DNA of 64,000 nucleotides from Candidatus Zhuqueibacterota bacterium (GCA_030950365.1 JAUZRQ010000009.1:1-64000), one strand, 5' to 3'; positions 16,289-25,791 are shown, counted from the first letter of the stretch. Program-made: numbers and translations. Notes: generated from the sequence alone by a model not told the origin.

Positions 16289-17503
16289 TCAGGTCAAATA
16301 AAAATCTTCGCGCAGCAACACCTGCACCCGTTCGTTTTCGAACATTTCGGTGCGGTCGATGGGACAAATCAGGTAGGCATTGCTACGGGCGAAACTGGCG
16401 ATGTCGCCGCTGCCTCGCGTTTCTAAAGGTCGGCAGAAAAATTGCCCATCTTCATACCAGCAAACCGATGGATGGTAATTCTCACGCTGGGATTTGTTGG
16501 CGAAGTATTCGGTCAAAATCGCCGTTACCTGTGGATTCTGATAGACCGGATAGCCCATCATCTTGCGCAAAGCCGGCCGCACAATCACCTCAAAAACAGT
16601 TGCGCTGCTAACCGGGTTACCAGGCAGGGCAAATACCAGCCTCTCACCGATTTTGCCGAACACTGTGGGCTTTCCTGGTTTGATGGCTACTTTTTGATAA
16701 AATAATTTCACGCCTAGATCTTTGAGCACGTCTTGCACCAGGTCAAGATCGCCCATGGACACCCCGCCGGTCATTAGGAGAACATCATATTTCAATCCTT
16801 GAACGACCTGAAAACGAAGCGCATTTTTATCATCCTTTGCAACTCCAAGGATGGTCGAATTCAATCCGAGTCGGGTACATAATGCTTGCAGTTGAAAACT
16901 GTTTGAATTCCGAATTTGTCCTGGCATCGGTTTGATATGAGGATCGACCAGCTCATCGCCGGTGGCGAGAATGGCAATGTTCGGTGGCCTGTATATTTTA
17001 ACATTTACTTTGCCTGTGGCCGCCAACAGTCCAATAATCGGCGCCTGGATGTAGGTACCCGCCGCGAGCACGGGCTCGCCGGCCTGAACTTCGGCGCCGC
17101 GCGGTACGACGTTGAGACCGGGTTTCACCGGCTCTAATATTTCCACAACCCGCCCCTGATCGTGCAACCGGACTTTTTCCACCTCGCGAACGGCATCCGC
17201 GCCTTCGGGTAGTGGCGCGCCGGTCATGATTTTGGCAGCCTGACCCGGCTGCAATTTAAATTTGGGATAGGAGCCGGCGGGGATAAATCCCACCACCTGC
17301 AGACGGGCAGCACCCAGCAGGGCATCGTCTGACGCCAGCGCATAGCCGTCCATCATGCTGCGGTCAAACGGCGGCATGTCGATATCCGACACGATGTCCT
17401 CGGCCAGAACAGCGCCGATGCAACGTGTAAATTCAGTTTCGATGGTTTTTTGCCGCGGCGTATTGGCCAGCGTGATTTCGATCGCATCCCTGACGCTAAT
17501 CAT
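16289..17503 (-). CDS. moeA: Molybdopterin molybdenumtransferase
   Basis: MoeA inserts molybdate into adenylylated molybdopterin in the final step of Moco synthesis in the cytoplasm. The 404-residue protein has the family blocks: DIDMPPFDRSMMDGYALAS, GAPLPEGADAV, ILATGDELV, TGGVSMGDLDLV, KPGKPTVFG and FALPGNPVSS. ATG 17503 is chosen because AAGGGAA precedes it; it overlaps the end of the SPOR-domain gene by 8 bases, so translation is probably coupled. No other molybdenum cofactor gene or molybdoenzyme is present in the window. Confidence 0.95.
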   Translation of the reverse strand: MISVRDAIEITLANTPRQKTIETEFTRCIGAVLAEDIVSDIDMPPFDRSMMDGYALASDDALLGAARLQVVGFIPAGSYPKFKLQPGQAAKIMTGAPLPEGADAVREVEKVRLHDQGRVVEILEPVKPGLNVVPRGAEVQAGEPVLAAGTYIQAPIIGLLAATGKVNVKIYRPPNIAILATGDELVDPHIKPMPGQIRNSNSFQLQALCTRLGLNSTILGVAKDDKNALRFQVVQGLKYDVLLMTGGVSMGDLDLVQDVLKDLGVKLFYQKVAIKPGKPTVFGKIGERLVFALPGNPVSSATVFEVIVRPALRKMMGYPVYQNPQVTAILTEYFANKSQRENYHPSVCWYEDGQFFCRPLETRGSGDIASFARSNAYLICPIDRTEMFENERVQVLLREDFYLT

Positions 17504-18314
17504 GATTCCCTTCATCCAGTTTGATGATATGATAGCTCAATTGGAATTTCTTTTTAAACGCTTCTCCGAATTTTTTTGCTGTCTCTCGATCGTGAAATTT
17601 GCCCAGAATCACTCGATACTGCGTTTTTTTCTTGTGCACGATTTCCTGAATTTCAACCGGATAACCAAGCAGCCCGAAATATTTTTTCTGGCTTTCGGCG
17701 TTCTCGCGCTTGCGGTAGGCACCAATTTGCACGGCGAAGCGTGGCTGGGTTGCCACTGATGGCGGATACACACCCAGGCCATCCACGACGCTTTCGGGCC
17801 GATCTCTGGATTCGAAATATCGCAAATCGTCCTCGATCAGCGCGATCAGCAACTGGGACTGGGATATCTGCTTCAAGCGCAGCCATTCCGCACGCGCGGA
17901 ATCGCGTTTACCGGCAGCAAACAAGCATTTGGCCGCATAGTATTGCGCCATCTCTTTCAGACCGCTGTTGTAGGGCGAACGGACGACTTCCTTGAAATAC
18001 TTGCGTGCCATGTAATAAAATCCGCGGGCAAAATAAAATTGCCCGATGCGGTAAGTCGCTTTGATGCCATATCGGGTATTGGGAAATTTTTGCGTTAATT
18101 TTTTGTACAGCTCCAAGGCCTCTTGTGCATTCTCGGTAAATGATGCTTGCATGAACAACATCGCTGGAGAATTGGGATAGCGGCGCGCGAGGTCATTAAT
18201 TTTAAGGCGGGCCCGGGTGAGATTTTCCCGGGCAAGGAGATCGATCAGTTGTTTTTCGGTGATCTGAGCTCGGGCTGGTTGCAGTAGCAGAGAGAGGAAA
18301 ATGACCGTGTGCAT
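17496..18314 (-). CDS. Exported TPR protein with C-terminal SPOR domain
   Basis: The C-terminal ~75 residues form a SPOR domain (FAVQIGAYRKRENAESQKKY, YRVILGKFHDRETAKKFGEA), which binds denuded peptidoglycan at division sites. The middle (~30-150) has TPR-like helices (QEALELYKKLTQKFPNTRYG, ARGFYYMARKYFKEVV). ATG 18314 gives a short signal peptide (HTVIFLSLLLQPARAQ) but has a poor ribosome-binding site; the frame stays open to 18515, so an upstream start is possible. The protein is likely periplasmic and involved in cell-wall or division processes. It overlaps moeA by 8 bases. Confidence 0.75.
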   Translation of the reverse strand: MHTVIFLSLLLQPARAQITEKQLIDLLARENLTRARLKINDLARRYPNSPAMLFMQASFTENAQEALELYKKLTQKFPNTRYGIKATYRIGQFYFARGFYYMARKYFKEVVRSPYNSGLKEMAQYYAAKCLFAAGKRDSARAEWLRLKQISQSQLLIALIEDDLRYFESRDRPESVVDGLGVYPPSVATQPRFAVQIGAYRKRENAESQKKYFGLLGYPVEIQEIVHKKKTQYRVILGKFHDRETAKKFGEAFKKKFQLSYHIIKLDEGNHD

Positions 18315-18562
18315 GAGCCCGATGCCAATAGGTGCGATCAAAGCGCGTATGCATGCTCCTTTTGTTCCACCCGTGCCATGGCATCCAATGGCCATTGCCG
18401 CAGAACGGGTTGGCCATGGCGAGCCCTGGTTTCTTTTAGCCAATTCGCTCATGGAGGTTCGAAATGGGAATACAGCGATTGTTCGAATAATACCCAGAAG
18501 CTTTTTGACGATCACATTCGATTGACACGCTGGTTTCTTACACCTTTACCTTGGACGTTGGT

Positions 18563-19711
18563 TCAGACCCCCTCGACGGTTTCCCATTTCTGACACTTCG
18601 GGCATCGCCAAAACGGCTCGCTTTCAACGTGATCGCAGTTGGAGCAACGGTACTTCAGCTTGGAATTCTCTTCGGTATTGATGAGCGCCAGCGCCTGCTC
18701 GACCGCAAGTTGATCGCGGCCGCTGCGGTGGAAATAGCGGATCAAATACTCGCGCGCAGGCCGATAGTCAGGATTTTTCTGCAAAATCTGCTGGCAGAGC
18801 TGCACGGCCTGTTCGAGTTCGCCTTTTTTCTCCTTGATCTCCGCCAACGCCAGATAGGCGGCCCAGTTTTCAGGACTGCGCTGGATCACTTCCTGATACA
18901 CATTTTCGATTTCGCCGAATTCACCGATTTTAAACAGCAACTCTTTTACCCGGGAAAAGGCGAGATCCGCCTTTTCGGGGGCGGCAGCCATGAATTTTTC
19001 CAGAGCCCGAATGGCTTCCTGCGGCCGATTCTCGCGCAAATAACTGTCGCTCAGTTCAAGATAGCCGGCGGCACACTTCGGATCGATTTTAATGGCCTCT
19101 CGAAAATGCACGCGGCTCTGCTTTTCGTCGCCGGCACGGGCGGTCTTTTTCCCCAGTTCCACTTTGTACAGCGCCAGCCGTGATTTACGAAAGTCGTTTT
19201 TCAGTTTGGCCAGCTTTTTATAGATCTCCGCCGCCTTCTCCCATTCACCCGCCGCCTCCAGCAATTGCAGCTCTTTTTCTTTGGCCCACAAATCGTCCTT
19301 TTTGATGGTGAGGATCTTCTGCACCATCTGCAGCGCCAGGTCGTAGCGCTCTTTGGCTTCGTAATCCTGCACCAGCGCTCGTAAAATTTGCAAACGCTGC
19401 ACCGGAGTGAGGCTGCTACGCGCCGTCAGGTCGCGGTGCACCTTGATGGCCTGACCCAGATGACCCATGGTGCGCAGGATGTCGCCGATTTTGATATAAG
19501 CGTCGATATTGTTGGTGTCCTTGCGGGCGGCATCCTTCAGCTTGTGTAGTGCCAGGTTCAGATCGCCGGAAACGAGATAATTCAAGCCGGCGGCATAGTC
19601 AGCGGCGGAATCATCCTCGCGACGCTCCGGACGACGCGTCACAAAGAACACCAGCGCCGCCAGCACAATGACCACAAAGACGACGACAAAAAACGCAATT
19701 GAGTCCTGCAT
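18563..19711 (-). CDS. lapB: LapB/YciM-like TPR protein with C-terminal zinc ribbon
   Basis: LapB is an inner-membrane-anchored cytoplasmic protein that controls LPS synthesis by delivering LpxC to FtsH in enterobacteria. The 382-residue protein has one N-terminal transmembrane helix (FFVVVFVVIVLAALVFFV), about seven TPRs and a C-terminal rubredoxin-like metal site (YRCSNCDHVESEPFWRCPKC). This is exactly the LapB layout and length. It lies 29 bases downstream of a lapA homologue, as in E. coli. The role in LPS control in this organism is inferred from the family. Confidence 0.88.
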   Translation of the reverse strand: MQDSIAFFVVVFVVIVLAALVFFVTRRPERREDDSAADYAAGLNYLVSGDLNLALHKLKDAARKDTNNIDAYIKIGDILRTMGHLGQAIKVHRDLTARSSLTPVQRLQILRALVQDYEAKERYDLALQMVQKILTIKKDDLWAKEKELQLLEAAGEWEKAAEIYKKLAKLKNDFRKSRLALYKVELGKKTARAGDEKQSRVHFREAIKIDPKCAAGYLELSDSYLRENRPQEAIRALEKFMAAAPEKADLAFSRVKELLFKIGEFGEIENVYQEVIQRSPENWAAYLALAEIKEKKGELEQAVQLCQQILQKNPDYRPAREYLIRYFHRSGRDQLAVEQALALINTEENSKLKYRCSNCDHVESEPFWRCPKCQKWETVEGV

Positions 19712-19740
19712 AAATATCCATTCCCTACAATTTCACAAGG

Positions 19741-20094
19741 TTATTCTTCGGATTCCTCTTTGGGCTCTGGCAATGGTTCGGTCGCAGTGGGTACGATTTC
19801 GGTTTCAATGGAGAGATTGCGCAGGTTGTCGAGCTCTTTCTGGATTTTGGCGTTTTCGGTGCGCAATCGTCGGATTTGCATCTTCAGGCTGAGCACCTGA
19901 AAAATGGAGAAAAACAGCCAGAAAATCACACCAAGGGCAAACGACAGATACACGATCACCCATACCGGGATCGGGCCGGTTTCATATTTGCCCTTTAGAA
20001 AGATGACCGACACTTCCTGGGTATTGTTCTGAAGCGTAAATCCCAAAACCAGAATGATAATCAATGCCGCGGAGATCCATTTCAATATCCACAT
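19741..20094 (-). CDS. lapA: LapA-domain membrane protein
   Basis: A 117-residue inner-membrane protein. Two transmembrane helices (~5-22, ISAALIIILVLGFTLQNN; ~43-67, PVWVIVYLSFALGVIFWLFF) flank a short loop with VSVIFLKGKYETGPIP, the typical DUF1049/LapA pattern. A coiled coil (MQIRRLRTENAKIQKELDNL) and an acidic Pro/Glu tail follow. It is paired with lapB immediately downstream. GAGGAG lies just before ATG 20094. LapA helps assemble the LPS regulatory complex in enterobacteria. Confidence 0.88.
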   Translation of the reverse strand: MWILKWISAALIIILVLGFTLQNNTQEVSVIFLKGKYETGPIPVWVIVYLSFALGVIFWLFFSIFQVLSLKMQIRRLRTENAKIQKELDNLRNLSIETEIVPTATEPLPEPKEESEE

Positions 20095-20187
20095 AAATCA
20101 ACTCCTCATCGTTCAGCAAAAATGGACTCTGGGAAATAAACGAATTGGGGAGGTTGCTTTTTTGTACGACATGGTTCAGATCGTCCC

Positions 20188-20312
20188 TGGTCATTGCGAA
20201 CCCATGTCGGGAAAGACGGAGCGATCTTTTCGCCGTGCGATTTTGCCTTCCTCGCAGGCCATTGTTTAGAAAGGCAATAGTCTGTCATCTGATGCCACCC
20301 AATGGCGAGATC
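20188..20312. repeat. Degenerate dispersed repeat pair upstream of lapA
   Basis: GTCATTGCGAACC (about 20192) and GGAGCGATCTTTTCGCC match the dispersed repeat on the plus strand. CCTTCCTCGCAGGCCATTG (20250-20268) and AATGGCGAGATCGCT (20301-20315) look like decayed copies in the other orientation. The copies are diverged. The rest of the 20095-20387 gap holds only the rpsA terminator and the lapA leader. Confidence 0.4.
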
Positions 20313-20333
20313 GCTATTTACATTCGCATTTGT

Positions 20334-20378
20334 TCAAAAAAGCAAAAACGAGGCTGGATGGTTGGCATCCAGCCTCGT
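20334..20378 (-). terminator. Strong Rho-independent terminator of rpsA
   Basis: Ten bases after the rpsA stop, the minus strand has ACGAGGCTGGAT, a 7-base loop, then ATCCAGCCTCGT. This perfect 12-bp stem is followed by TTTTGCTTTTTTG. It ends the cmk-rpsA operon and separates it from lapAB. Confidence 0.93.
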
Positions 20379-20387
20379 CGAACATCA

Positions 20388-22505
20388 TCATTCGTCCTTT
20401 TTCTCTTCCGCCGAATCCGGACCGGCCTGGGCGCCGTCATCGGCTAAGGCCTCAGATGTATCGTCCTTTGCCTCATCGGCCGCCGTTTCAGGCGCTTTGG
20501 CTTCTGCCTCGGCCGCTTCCGCTTTGGTTTCGGTTGCGGCTTCTGCCGCACTCGTGTTTTCGGCTTTGGCCTCCTCGGTCTTTTCAGCCCTTTCTTTTTT
20601 AGCTTTTTTGACCGTGGATTTTGGGGCCGTTTTCTTTTTTCCTTCGCCCGCTTCAGCGCCATCCATCGCAACATCGACTGGAATGTCCTGATCGCCAATC
20701 CCATCAATCAGAAGTTCCTCGCCGCTATCGGACTCCACGGCTTTCCTGGCAATCCGCTCGGACAGAATGATACGCTTCTGATCGCCGTTGAAATCGATCA
20801 CCACCAGATTCAGGGTATCGCCAACGGCATAGCCCTCGGACGGCTTGTTCAGTCCCTCTTTGGCCAGGTGATTAATCGGCACGAAGCCGTCCACGCCTTC
20901 CGGCAATTCCACGATCACCCCTTTGTCGATCATGCGGACGATTTTGCCTTCGGTGCGCTTGCCGACGGCGTAGATCTCCGCAAAATGCGGCCAGGGGTTA
21001 TCAATGGTTTGCTTGTAACCGAGCGAGATGCGGCGATTCTCTTTATCCACGTTGAGGACAACGACCTCCACCTCATCGCCTTTTTTCAGCACCTCGCCAG
21101 GATGGCGGATCTTCTTGGTCCAGGACAGGTCGGAAATGTGCACCAGGCCGTCGATGCCTTCTTCCAGCTCCACGAAGGCACCAAAGTTGGTCAGATTGCG
21201 CACGATGCCTTTCTGGCGCGAGCCAACCGGATATTTCTCCTCGATCTGATCCCACGGATCGGGCTGCAGGGCGCGCAAACTCAGGCTGATCTTGCGCTCT
21301 TCCACATTCAGATCGATGACTTTCACTTCCACCGTTTCACCGACCGAAAGAATTTTGGACGGATGTCGGATGTGCTGCGTCCAGCTCATCTCGGAAATGT
21401 GGATCAGGCCCTCAACGCCCTTCTCCAGCTCCACAAAAGCGCCATAGTCCTCGATGGATACCACCTTACCAGTGACCACCGATCCCACGGGGTATTTCTT
21501 GTCGACTTCTTTCCAGGGTTCCGGTTGCAACTGCTTAAGGCCCAGCGAAATGCGGTCCTTGGCCTCGTTGAAATCGATGACCATGACTTTCAACTTCTGA
21601 TCCAGTTGCACCAGCTCGGACGGATGTTTCACGCGGCCCCATGACAGGTCGTTGATATGTAGAAGGCCATCCACGCCACCGAGATCAATGAATACGCCGA
21701 AGTCAGTAATATTTTTAACTGTGCCTTCGAGAATCTGGCCTTTTTCGAGGTTGGCCAGAATCTTTTCACGCTGTTCCTGCAGCTCTTTTTCCACCAACAC
21801 CCGATGCGAAACCACGATGTTCTTGCGCATTTCATTGACTTTGACGATCTTGAAATCCATCGTCTTGCCAATGAACGCATCGAAATCACGAATGGGCCGC
21901 ACATCGATCTGCGAACCAGGCAGAAAGGCATCGACACCGCCCAGGTCCACCACGATACCGCCCTTGATGCGGCGCACACAGGTTCCCTGAATGACCTCGT
22001 CCTTTCGGTACGATTCCATAATGCGTTCCCAGTTGCGCATGAAATCGGCTTTCTTCTTGGAAAGCACAAGCTGACCATCAGTATCTTCCACCGATTCCAG
22101 GAAAATTTCGATCACCTGGCCCACTTCCAGTTCCGAAGGATCAGCAAACTCGTCGATTGGAATGACACCGTCGGATTTGAATCCGATGTCCACGGTGACT
22201 TCCTTATCACTGATGGCGACAATTCGGCCAGTGACAACTTCACCTTCTTTGAATTCGGACAGGCTGTCGTCGTACAGCTTGATGAAATTTTCGTACTCCT
22301 CTGGATCGTACTCGAAATCTTCTTTCAATTCGTCGATGGTCACTACCTTATCGAGCTGATCCAGGTACGAAGCGCCGGATGATTTAGCAGCGGCCGAGCC
22401 ATTGCCAGAAGAACCGCTTTGCATCTGCTCAGCGGCGTCCTCTTGCTTCACCTCGGGGGCATCTGGAGAATTGGGTACAACTGGTTGCTTATCCGTATCA
22501 GACAT
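20388..22505 (-). CDS. rpsA: 30S ribosomal protein S1
   Basis: S1 binds mRNA and helps the 30S subunit load transcripts. The 705-residue protein has six S1/OB repeats at ~92-160, 172-242, 255-328, 342-415, 428-501 and 513-588, seen by their G-V-G-V-V-L/I-G-GH-S pattern (TDFGVFIDLGGVDGLLHIND; EDYGAFVELEKGVEGLIHIS; TNFGAFVELEEGIDGLVHIS). It is longer than E. coli S1 (557) because of an acidic N-terminal tail and a C-terminal low-complexity tail (~610-705) rich in Ala, Glu and Lys. A near-perfect AAAGGAGGT precedes ATG 22505. It follows cmk by 26 bases, the same gene order as in many bacteria. Confidence 0.95.
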   Translation of the reverse strand: MSDTDKQPVVPNSPDAPEVKQEDAAEQMQSGSSGNGSAAAKSSGASYLDQLDKVVTIDELKEDFEYDPEEYENFIKLYDDSLSEFKEGEVVTGRIVAISDKEVTVDIGFKSDGVIPIDEFADPSELEVGQVIEIFLESVEDTDGQLVLSKKKADFMRNWERIMESYRKDEVIQGTCVRRIKGGIVVDLGGVDAFLPGSQIDVRPIRDFDAFIGKTMDFKIVKVNEMRKNIVVSHRVLVEKELQEQREKILANLEKGQILEGTVKNITDFGVFIDLGGVDGLLHINDLSWGRVKHPSELVQLDQKLKVMVIDFNEAKDRISLGLKQLQPEPWKEVDKKYPVGSVVTGKVVSIEDYGAFVELEKGVEGLIHISEMSWTQHIRHPSKILSVGETVEVKVIDLNVEERKISLSLRALQPDPWDQIEEKYPVGSRQKGIVRNLTNFGAFVELEEGIDGLVHISDLSWTKKIRHPGEVLKKGDEVEVVVLNVDKENRRISLGYKQTIDNPWPHFAEIYAVGKRTEGKIVRMIDKGVIVELPEGVDGFVPINHLAKEGLNKPSEGYAVGDTLNLVVIDFNGDQKRIILSERIARKAVESDSGEELLIDGIGDQDIPVDVAMDGAEAGEGKKKTAPKSTVKKAKKERAEKTEEAKAENTSAAEAATETKAEAAEAEAKAPETAADEAKDDTSEALADDGAQAGPDSAEEKKDE

Positions 22506-22531
22506 GTAACAATACCTCCTTTATGTATTTT

Positions 22532-23239
22532 TTACCCCGGACGAATCCGAGGATTTTCGTCTTGCTTCTGTACAACTGCCCGGAAGGCCTGAAGGATGCG
22601 GTCCACCTGCTGCTCAATGGTGAGTCGGGTGGTATCGATTTCGATCGCGTCATCGGCCTTTTTCAAAGGTGCAGTCTCGCGCTGCGAATCAATCTGGTCT
22701 CGCCGTTGGATATCGACCTTCAATTCGTCGAGCGCGATATCGATGCCCTTTTCGCGCAGTTCTTTCAACCGCCGCTGCGCGCGGGCGTCGAGCGAGGCGG
22801 TTAGAAAAATTTTCAAATCGGCATCCGGAAACACCACCGTACCGATGTCCCGGCCTTCGACGACGACATCGGCCTGGCTGGCCAGTCGTCGCTGCAACTG
22901 CACCATTTCGCGGCGCACTGCCGGATGCCGGGCCACGATGCTGACCGAGCGGGATACCTCGGGCGATCGGATCGCCCCGGTGGCCTCTTCGCCGTTGATC
23001 CAGATTCGGCTCTGATCGCTGTGCGTCTGTAGCTGGAATTCCGAGTTTTTCAACAGGTTGACCAGCTCCCCCTCCGCCTCAAGATCGATGCGATTTCTCA
23101 AGGCAAGCAGAGTCAAAGCGCGATAGAGCGCCCCGGTATCGAGATAGGTAAAACCCAAACGCTTCGCAACTAGCTTCGCCGTCGTGCTCTTTCCAGAACC
23201 GGCTGGTCCATCGATCGCAATAATTTTATTTTTCCGCAT
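22532..23239 (-). CDS. cmk: Cytidylate kinase
   Basis: Cmk phosphorylates CMP/dCMP to the diphosphates with ATP. The 235-residue protein has the P-loop GPAGSGKST (11-19), TYLDTGALYRALT, the CMP-binding region (GEEATGAIRSPEVSRSVS) and the Cmk-specific VVEGRDIGTVVFPDADLKIF with LTASLDARAQRR. A plausible promoter lies 45-75 bases upstream (23285-23314). It is co-transcribed with rpsA. Confidence 0.95.
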   Translation of the reverse strand: MRKNKIIAIDGPAGSGKSTTAKLVAKRLGFTYLDTGALYRALTLLALRNRIDLEAEGELVNLLKNSEFQLQTHSDQSRIWINGEEATGAIRSPEVSRSVSIVARHPAVRREMVQLQRRLASQADVVVEGRDIGTVVFPDADLKIFLTASLDARAQRRLKELREKGIDIALDELKVDIQRRDQIDSQRETAPLKKADDAIEIDTTRLTIEQQVDRILQAFRAVVQKQDENPRIRPG

Positions 23240-23284
23240 TCGTTTGTCAGTATAAAGCGCTTAAAGCATTAAAATACAAATCTT

Positions 23285-23314
23285 AAATATAAGCGATTCA
23301 TCATGAAAAAGGCA
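23285..23314 (-). promoter_or_regulatory. Putative promoter for cmk-rpsA
   Basis: On the minus strand TTGCCT (23309-23314) and TATATT (23285-23290) are 18 bases apart. The pair lies in the 100-base gap between the SDR-like gene and cmk. The -10 is one base from consensus, the -35 two. The predicted transcript start is ~40 bases before ATG 23239. Confidence 0.5.
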
Positions 23315-23339
23315 ACAATCTTTTTCATTTTTTGAAAAT

Positions 23340-25049
23340 TTAATCTTTCATTCGCGCGCCCTGTTCTTCGTTAGCCAGAATCCAGCCGGCCACTTTGCCG
23401 ATATTGATCTCCCTGTCCTCAAGCCAGAAGCGCCGATCCCGATCATATTGCGAGCTGGTGTCGTTTTCCGGGATGGAACTGATCTCCTGAAAAATGTCAT
23501 GCATGCGTTTGCGCCAGACACGCATGTTGTCTACCCGAAGATCAACCCACCCGTCATAGGCCCATCTGTTTATTTTCTCCGCGGTGATTTCCTCTTCCTC
23601 CGAACCCCGGTATGGCGGGATTTTGATTTCCGGGCCGCGCAGCAGCCGTTTGCCATCCTTTAATAAAATTGGGATACCAATGGACAGTATTTGCGCCCGC
23701 AAATGCTGATCTTCGAGTATTTTCTTTTCCAGCTCGGCGGCGAGGGTTTCCTCATCGGTATCTCGCACATTTTCCATGGTTTTGAAACACTGCCGCAGCA
23801 GGTGCGCTTCGTACAACAGCTTCGACAGCCGCGGTGGGCCCAGCAGCTCGAAGGCGATGCTATCGCAGTTGTGTTTTTGTTGCAGTTCTTCCATCAATTT
23901 CAGCGCCCGCTGGCGCATGAGACCGGCGCGGTAGGTCGGCCCCATGGTGGCATTGTCCAGCGCATTGATGATATCGTGCCCGGTATTACCGCCTTTGATT
24001 TCGTACACCACGTTGCGGGCGATTTCTTCGGGTGTCACGAGCTCCATCTGACCGGAGCTGGAAATAGCGGCAAATTCGGCCATGGAAAAAATGCCGTTTT
24101 CGCCCGTATCGATGTACACCGATTTCAAAATTTCTTCGTCCATCGGCCTGGCGCAGCTTTCATCGTGCAAATGCAGTGTTTTTTCAAGCGGTACGGCATT
24201 TTCCGGCGGACAGTCATATAACTTAATCGGCTGATTGCCGCGGTGGATGGGGCCGTACTGAATCCGCTTCCAGGCAATCGCCGCCGTGGGCTTGATTTCT
24301 TTGGTGATCGGGGCATCCGGGGTGCGGGCCATGAGAAACAGGAGCATGGTGTGCGCCCCGGCCACTGAGGATTTGCTGAGCAGTACGCGCGACGGCTTTT
24401 CCTCGCTGTGCGTGTACGGAATATTCAGGCCCATACCTCCGGTACCGCTGGTGCCGATTTTGAAATAAAATTCCGTTTTGACCCGACGCATGGCCTCATA
24501 CAGAATCTGCACATGCCGGATGAGCTGCGGCACGTACAGCGTGCACAGCAACTGCTCCACGCCTTCGATAAACGATTCGCCGGCCTGGCCCTCTTTACGC
24601 GCCTTTTCCAGCTCCTTGCTCAGTTTGAAATAGGTTTTGAATACATCCTGATAGGCCACCGCCGTGGCGGAATTGATGCAGTCGATGACGATATGCGGCC
24701 GGAACCGTTTAAACAACTGGAACAGGAAGCTGCGCTCGAGTACTTCCTCATTAAAATCGCCCAGCACATCGTCGATGAGCTTTTGGCGCGCCTCGGGGTC
24801 TGTGATGAGCTGTCGCCGCGGAATTCCTTGTAATTCTTCGCGCAGAAAAATATCACCCCACACCGGGGTGATGATGGTATCGGTTTGGGTTTCACTGGTT
24901 AAAATGTCACATGCCTCGGTGGCTTCCTGCTCCAACAAAGATGCTACAATCAATTCATCAGGCTGCTCGGAGAGAATCCGTCGGCAGATGGCCATGCCCA
25001 CCAGTCCGGCTCCACCCAGAACCATGACACGTTTATTCTTGATTTCCAT
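23340..25049 (-). CDS. Unrecognised NAD(P)-binding SDR-like protein, 569 aa
   Basis: The N-terminus (KRVMVLGGAGLVGMAICRRI, ~6-25) is a Rossmann dinucleotide-binding motif of the extended SDR/epimerase type. VIDCINSATAVAYQ (~120) sits where an SDR strand would be. The family's Ser-Tyr-Lys triad is not obvious: the region after FYFKIGTSGTGGMGLNIPY has Tyr and Lys at unusual spacing. The C-terminal half (~350-569) is helical and matches nothing I know. It is about twice the normal SDR length. The gene overlaps rluB by 17 bases as the last gene of the scpA-scpB-rluB operon. The function is unknown; a nucleotide-sugar or lipid enzyme is only a guess. Confidence 0.6.
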   Translation of the reverse strand: MEIKNKRVMVLGGAGLVGMAICRRILSEQPDELIVASLLEQEATEACDILTSETQTDTIITPVWGDIFLREELQGIPRRQLITDPEARQKLIDDVLGDFNEEVLERSFLFQLFKRFRPHIVIDCINSATAVAYQDVFKTYFKLSKELEKARKEGQAGESFIEGVEQLLCTLYVPQLIRHVQILYEAMRRVKTEFYFKIGTSGTGGMGLNIPYTHSEEKPSRVLLSKSSVAGAHTMLLFLMARTPDAPITKEIKPTAAIAWKRIQYGPIHRGNQPIKLYDCPPENAVPLEKTLHLHDESCARPMDEEILKSVYIDTGENGIFSMAEFAAISSSGQMELVTPEEIARNVVYEIKGGNTGHDIINALDNATMGPTYRAGLMRQRALKLMEELQQKHNCDSIAFELLGPPRLSKLLYEAHLLRQCFKTMENVRDTDEETLAAELEKKILEDQHLRAQILSIGIPILLKDGKRLLRGPEIKIPPYRGSEEEEITAEKINRWAYDGWVDLRVDNMRVWRKRMHDIFQEISSIPENDTSSQYDRDRRFWLEDREINIGKVAGWILANEEQGARMKD

Positions 25050-25791
25050 GCAGCAAACCTACCTGTTTTTTTAGCGCTTTGATTTCTTTTTCGGATAAAT
25101 AACGCCATTCCCCCAGAGGCAAATGGTTCAGCTTGATGGGCCCGATCTGAATTCGCTGCAAGGCGGTCACCCGCAAACCCAGCGCGGCAAACATGCGGCG
25201 AATTTGCCGGTATTTGCCCTCGGTGATGATCACCTGGCAGAACTTGCGATTGGCCGGATTCGGAAACATCAATTGCCCCTTCACCACCGTGCGAGGCCCA
25301 ATTCTAATCCCTGTCGTGAAGGCCTGTACCTGCTGCGGGGTGATGGTGTGATTCAGCAGCACCCGATAGGTTTTTTCGACCTTATAGCGCGGATGCATGA
25401 GGCGGCTTGCCAGCATACCGTCGTTAGTGAACAGCAAAAGTCCTTCGGAGTCGCGATCGAGGCGACCGACGGGAAATAAGCGCACCGGCGTTCGAACTAG
25501 CTTGAAAACGGTCTGGCGGCCTTTTTCGTCTTTGGCTGTAGTGATGTAGCCTGGAGGTTTGTTCAGGGCGATGTAGGTGGGCACATACGAAGCGGTGACC
25601 GGATTACCCTGTACTTCGATGACATCGCGATCCGGATTCACGCGGTGAGCGGGGTGATCAACGCAACGGCCATTGACTTTGACCTGGCCGCTGGTAATAA
25701 GCGCCTCCACCCCACGCCGGGAGCCGATCCCGGCCATGGCCAGAAATTTATTCAACCGGATACCCTCATTCGGGGATGTCCGGTCATGCAT
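25033..25791 (-). CDS. rluB: Pseudouridine synthase, RluB/RsuA family
   Basis: This enzyme isomerises a specific uridine in rRNA (23S for RluB). The 252-residue protein has an N-terminal S4 RNA-binding domain (IRLNKFLAMAGIGSRRGVEA). The catalytic domain has Asp112 in VGRLDRDSEGLLLFTND and the C-terminal EGKYRQIRRMFAALG. ATG 25791 overlaps the scpB stop by 8 bases; an upstream in-frame ATG at 25845 would add a basic tail inside scpB and is less likely. Its place next to scpAB is common in bacteria. Assignment to RluB rather than RluF/RsuA rests on context. Confidence 0.9.
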   Translation of the reverse strand: MHDRTSPNEGIRLNKFLAMAGIGSRRGVEALITSGQVKVNGRCVDHPAHRVNPDRDVIEVQGNPVTASYVPTYIALNKPPGYITTAKDEKGRQTVFKLVRTPVRLFPVGRLDRDSEGLLLFTNDGMLASRLMHPRYKVEKTYRVLLNHTITPQQVQAFTTGIRIGPRTVVKGQLMFPNPANRKFCQVIITEGKYRQIRRMFAALGLRVTALQRIQIGPIKLNHLPLGEWRYLSEKEIKALKKQVGLLHGNQE

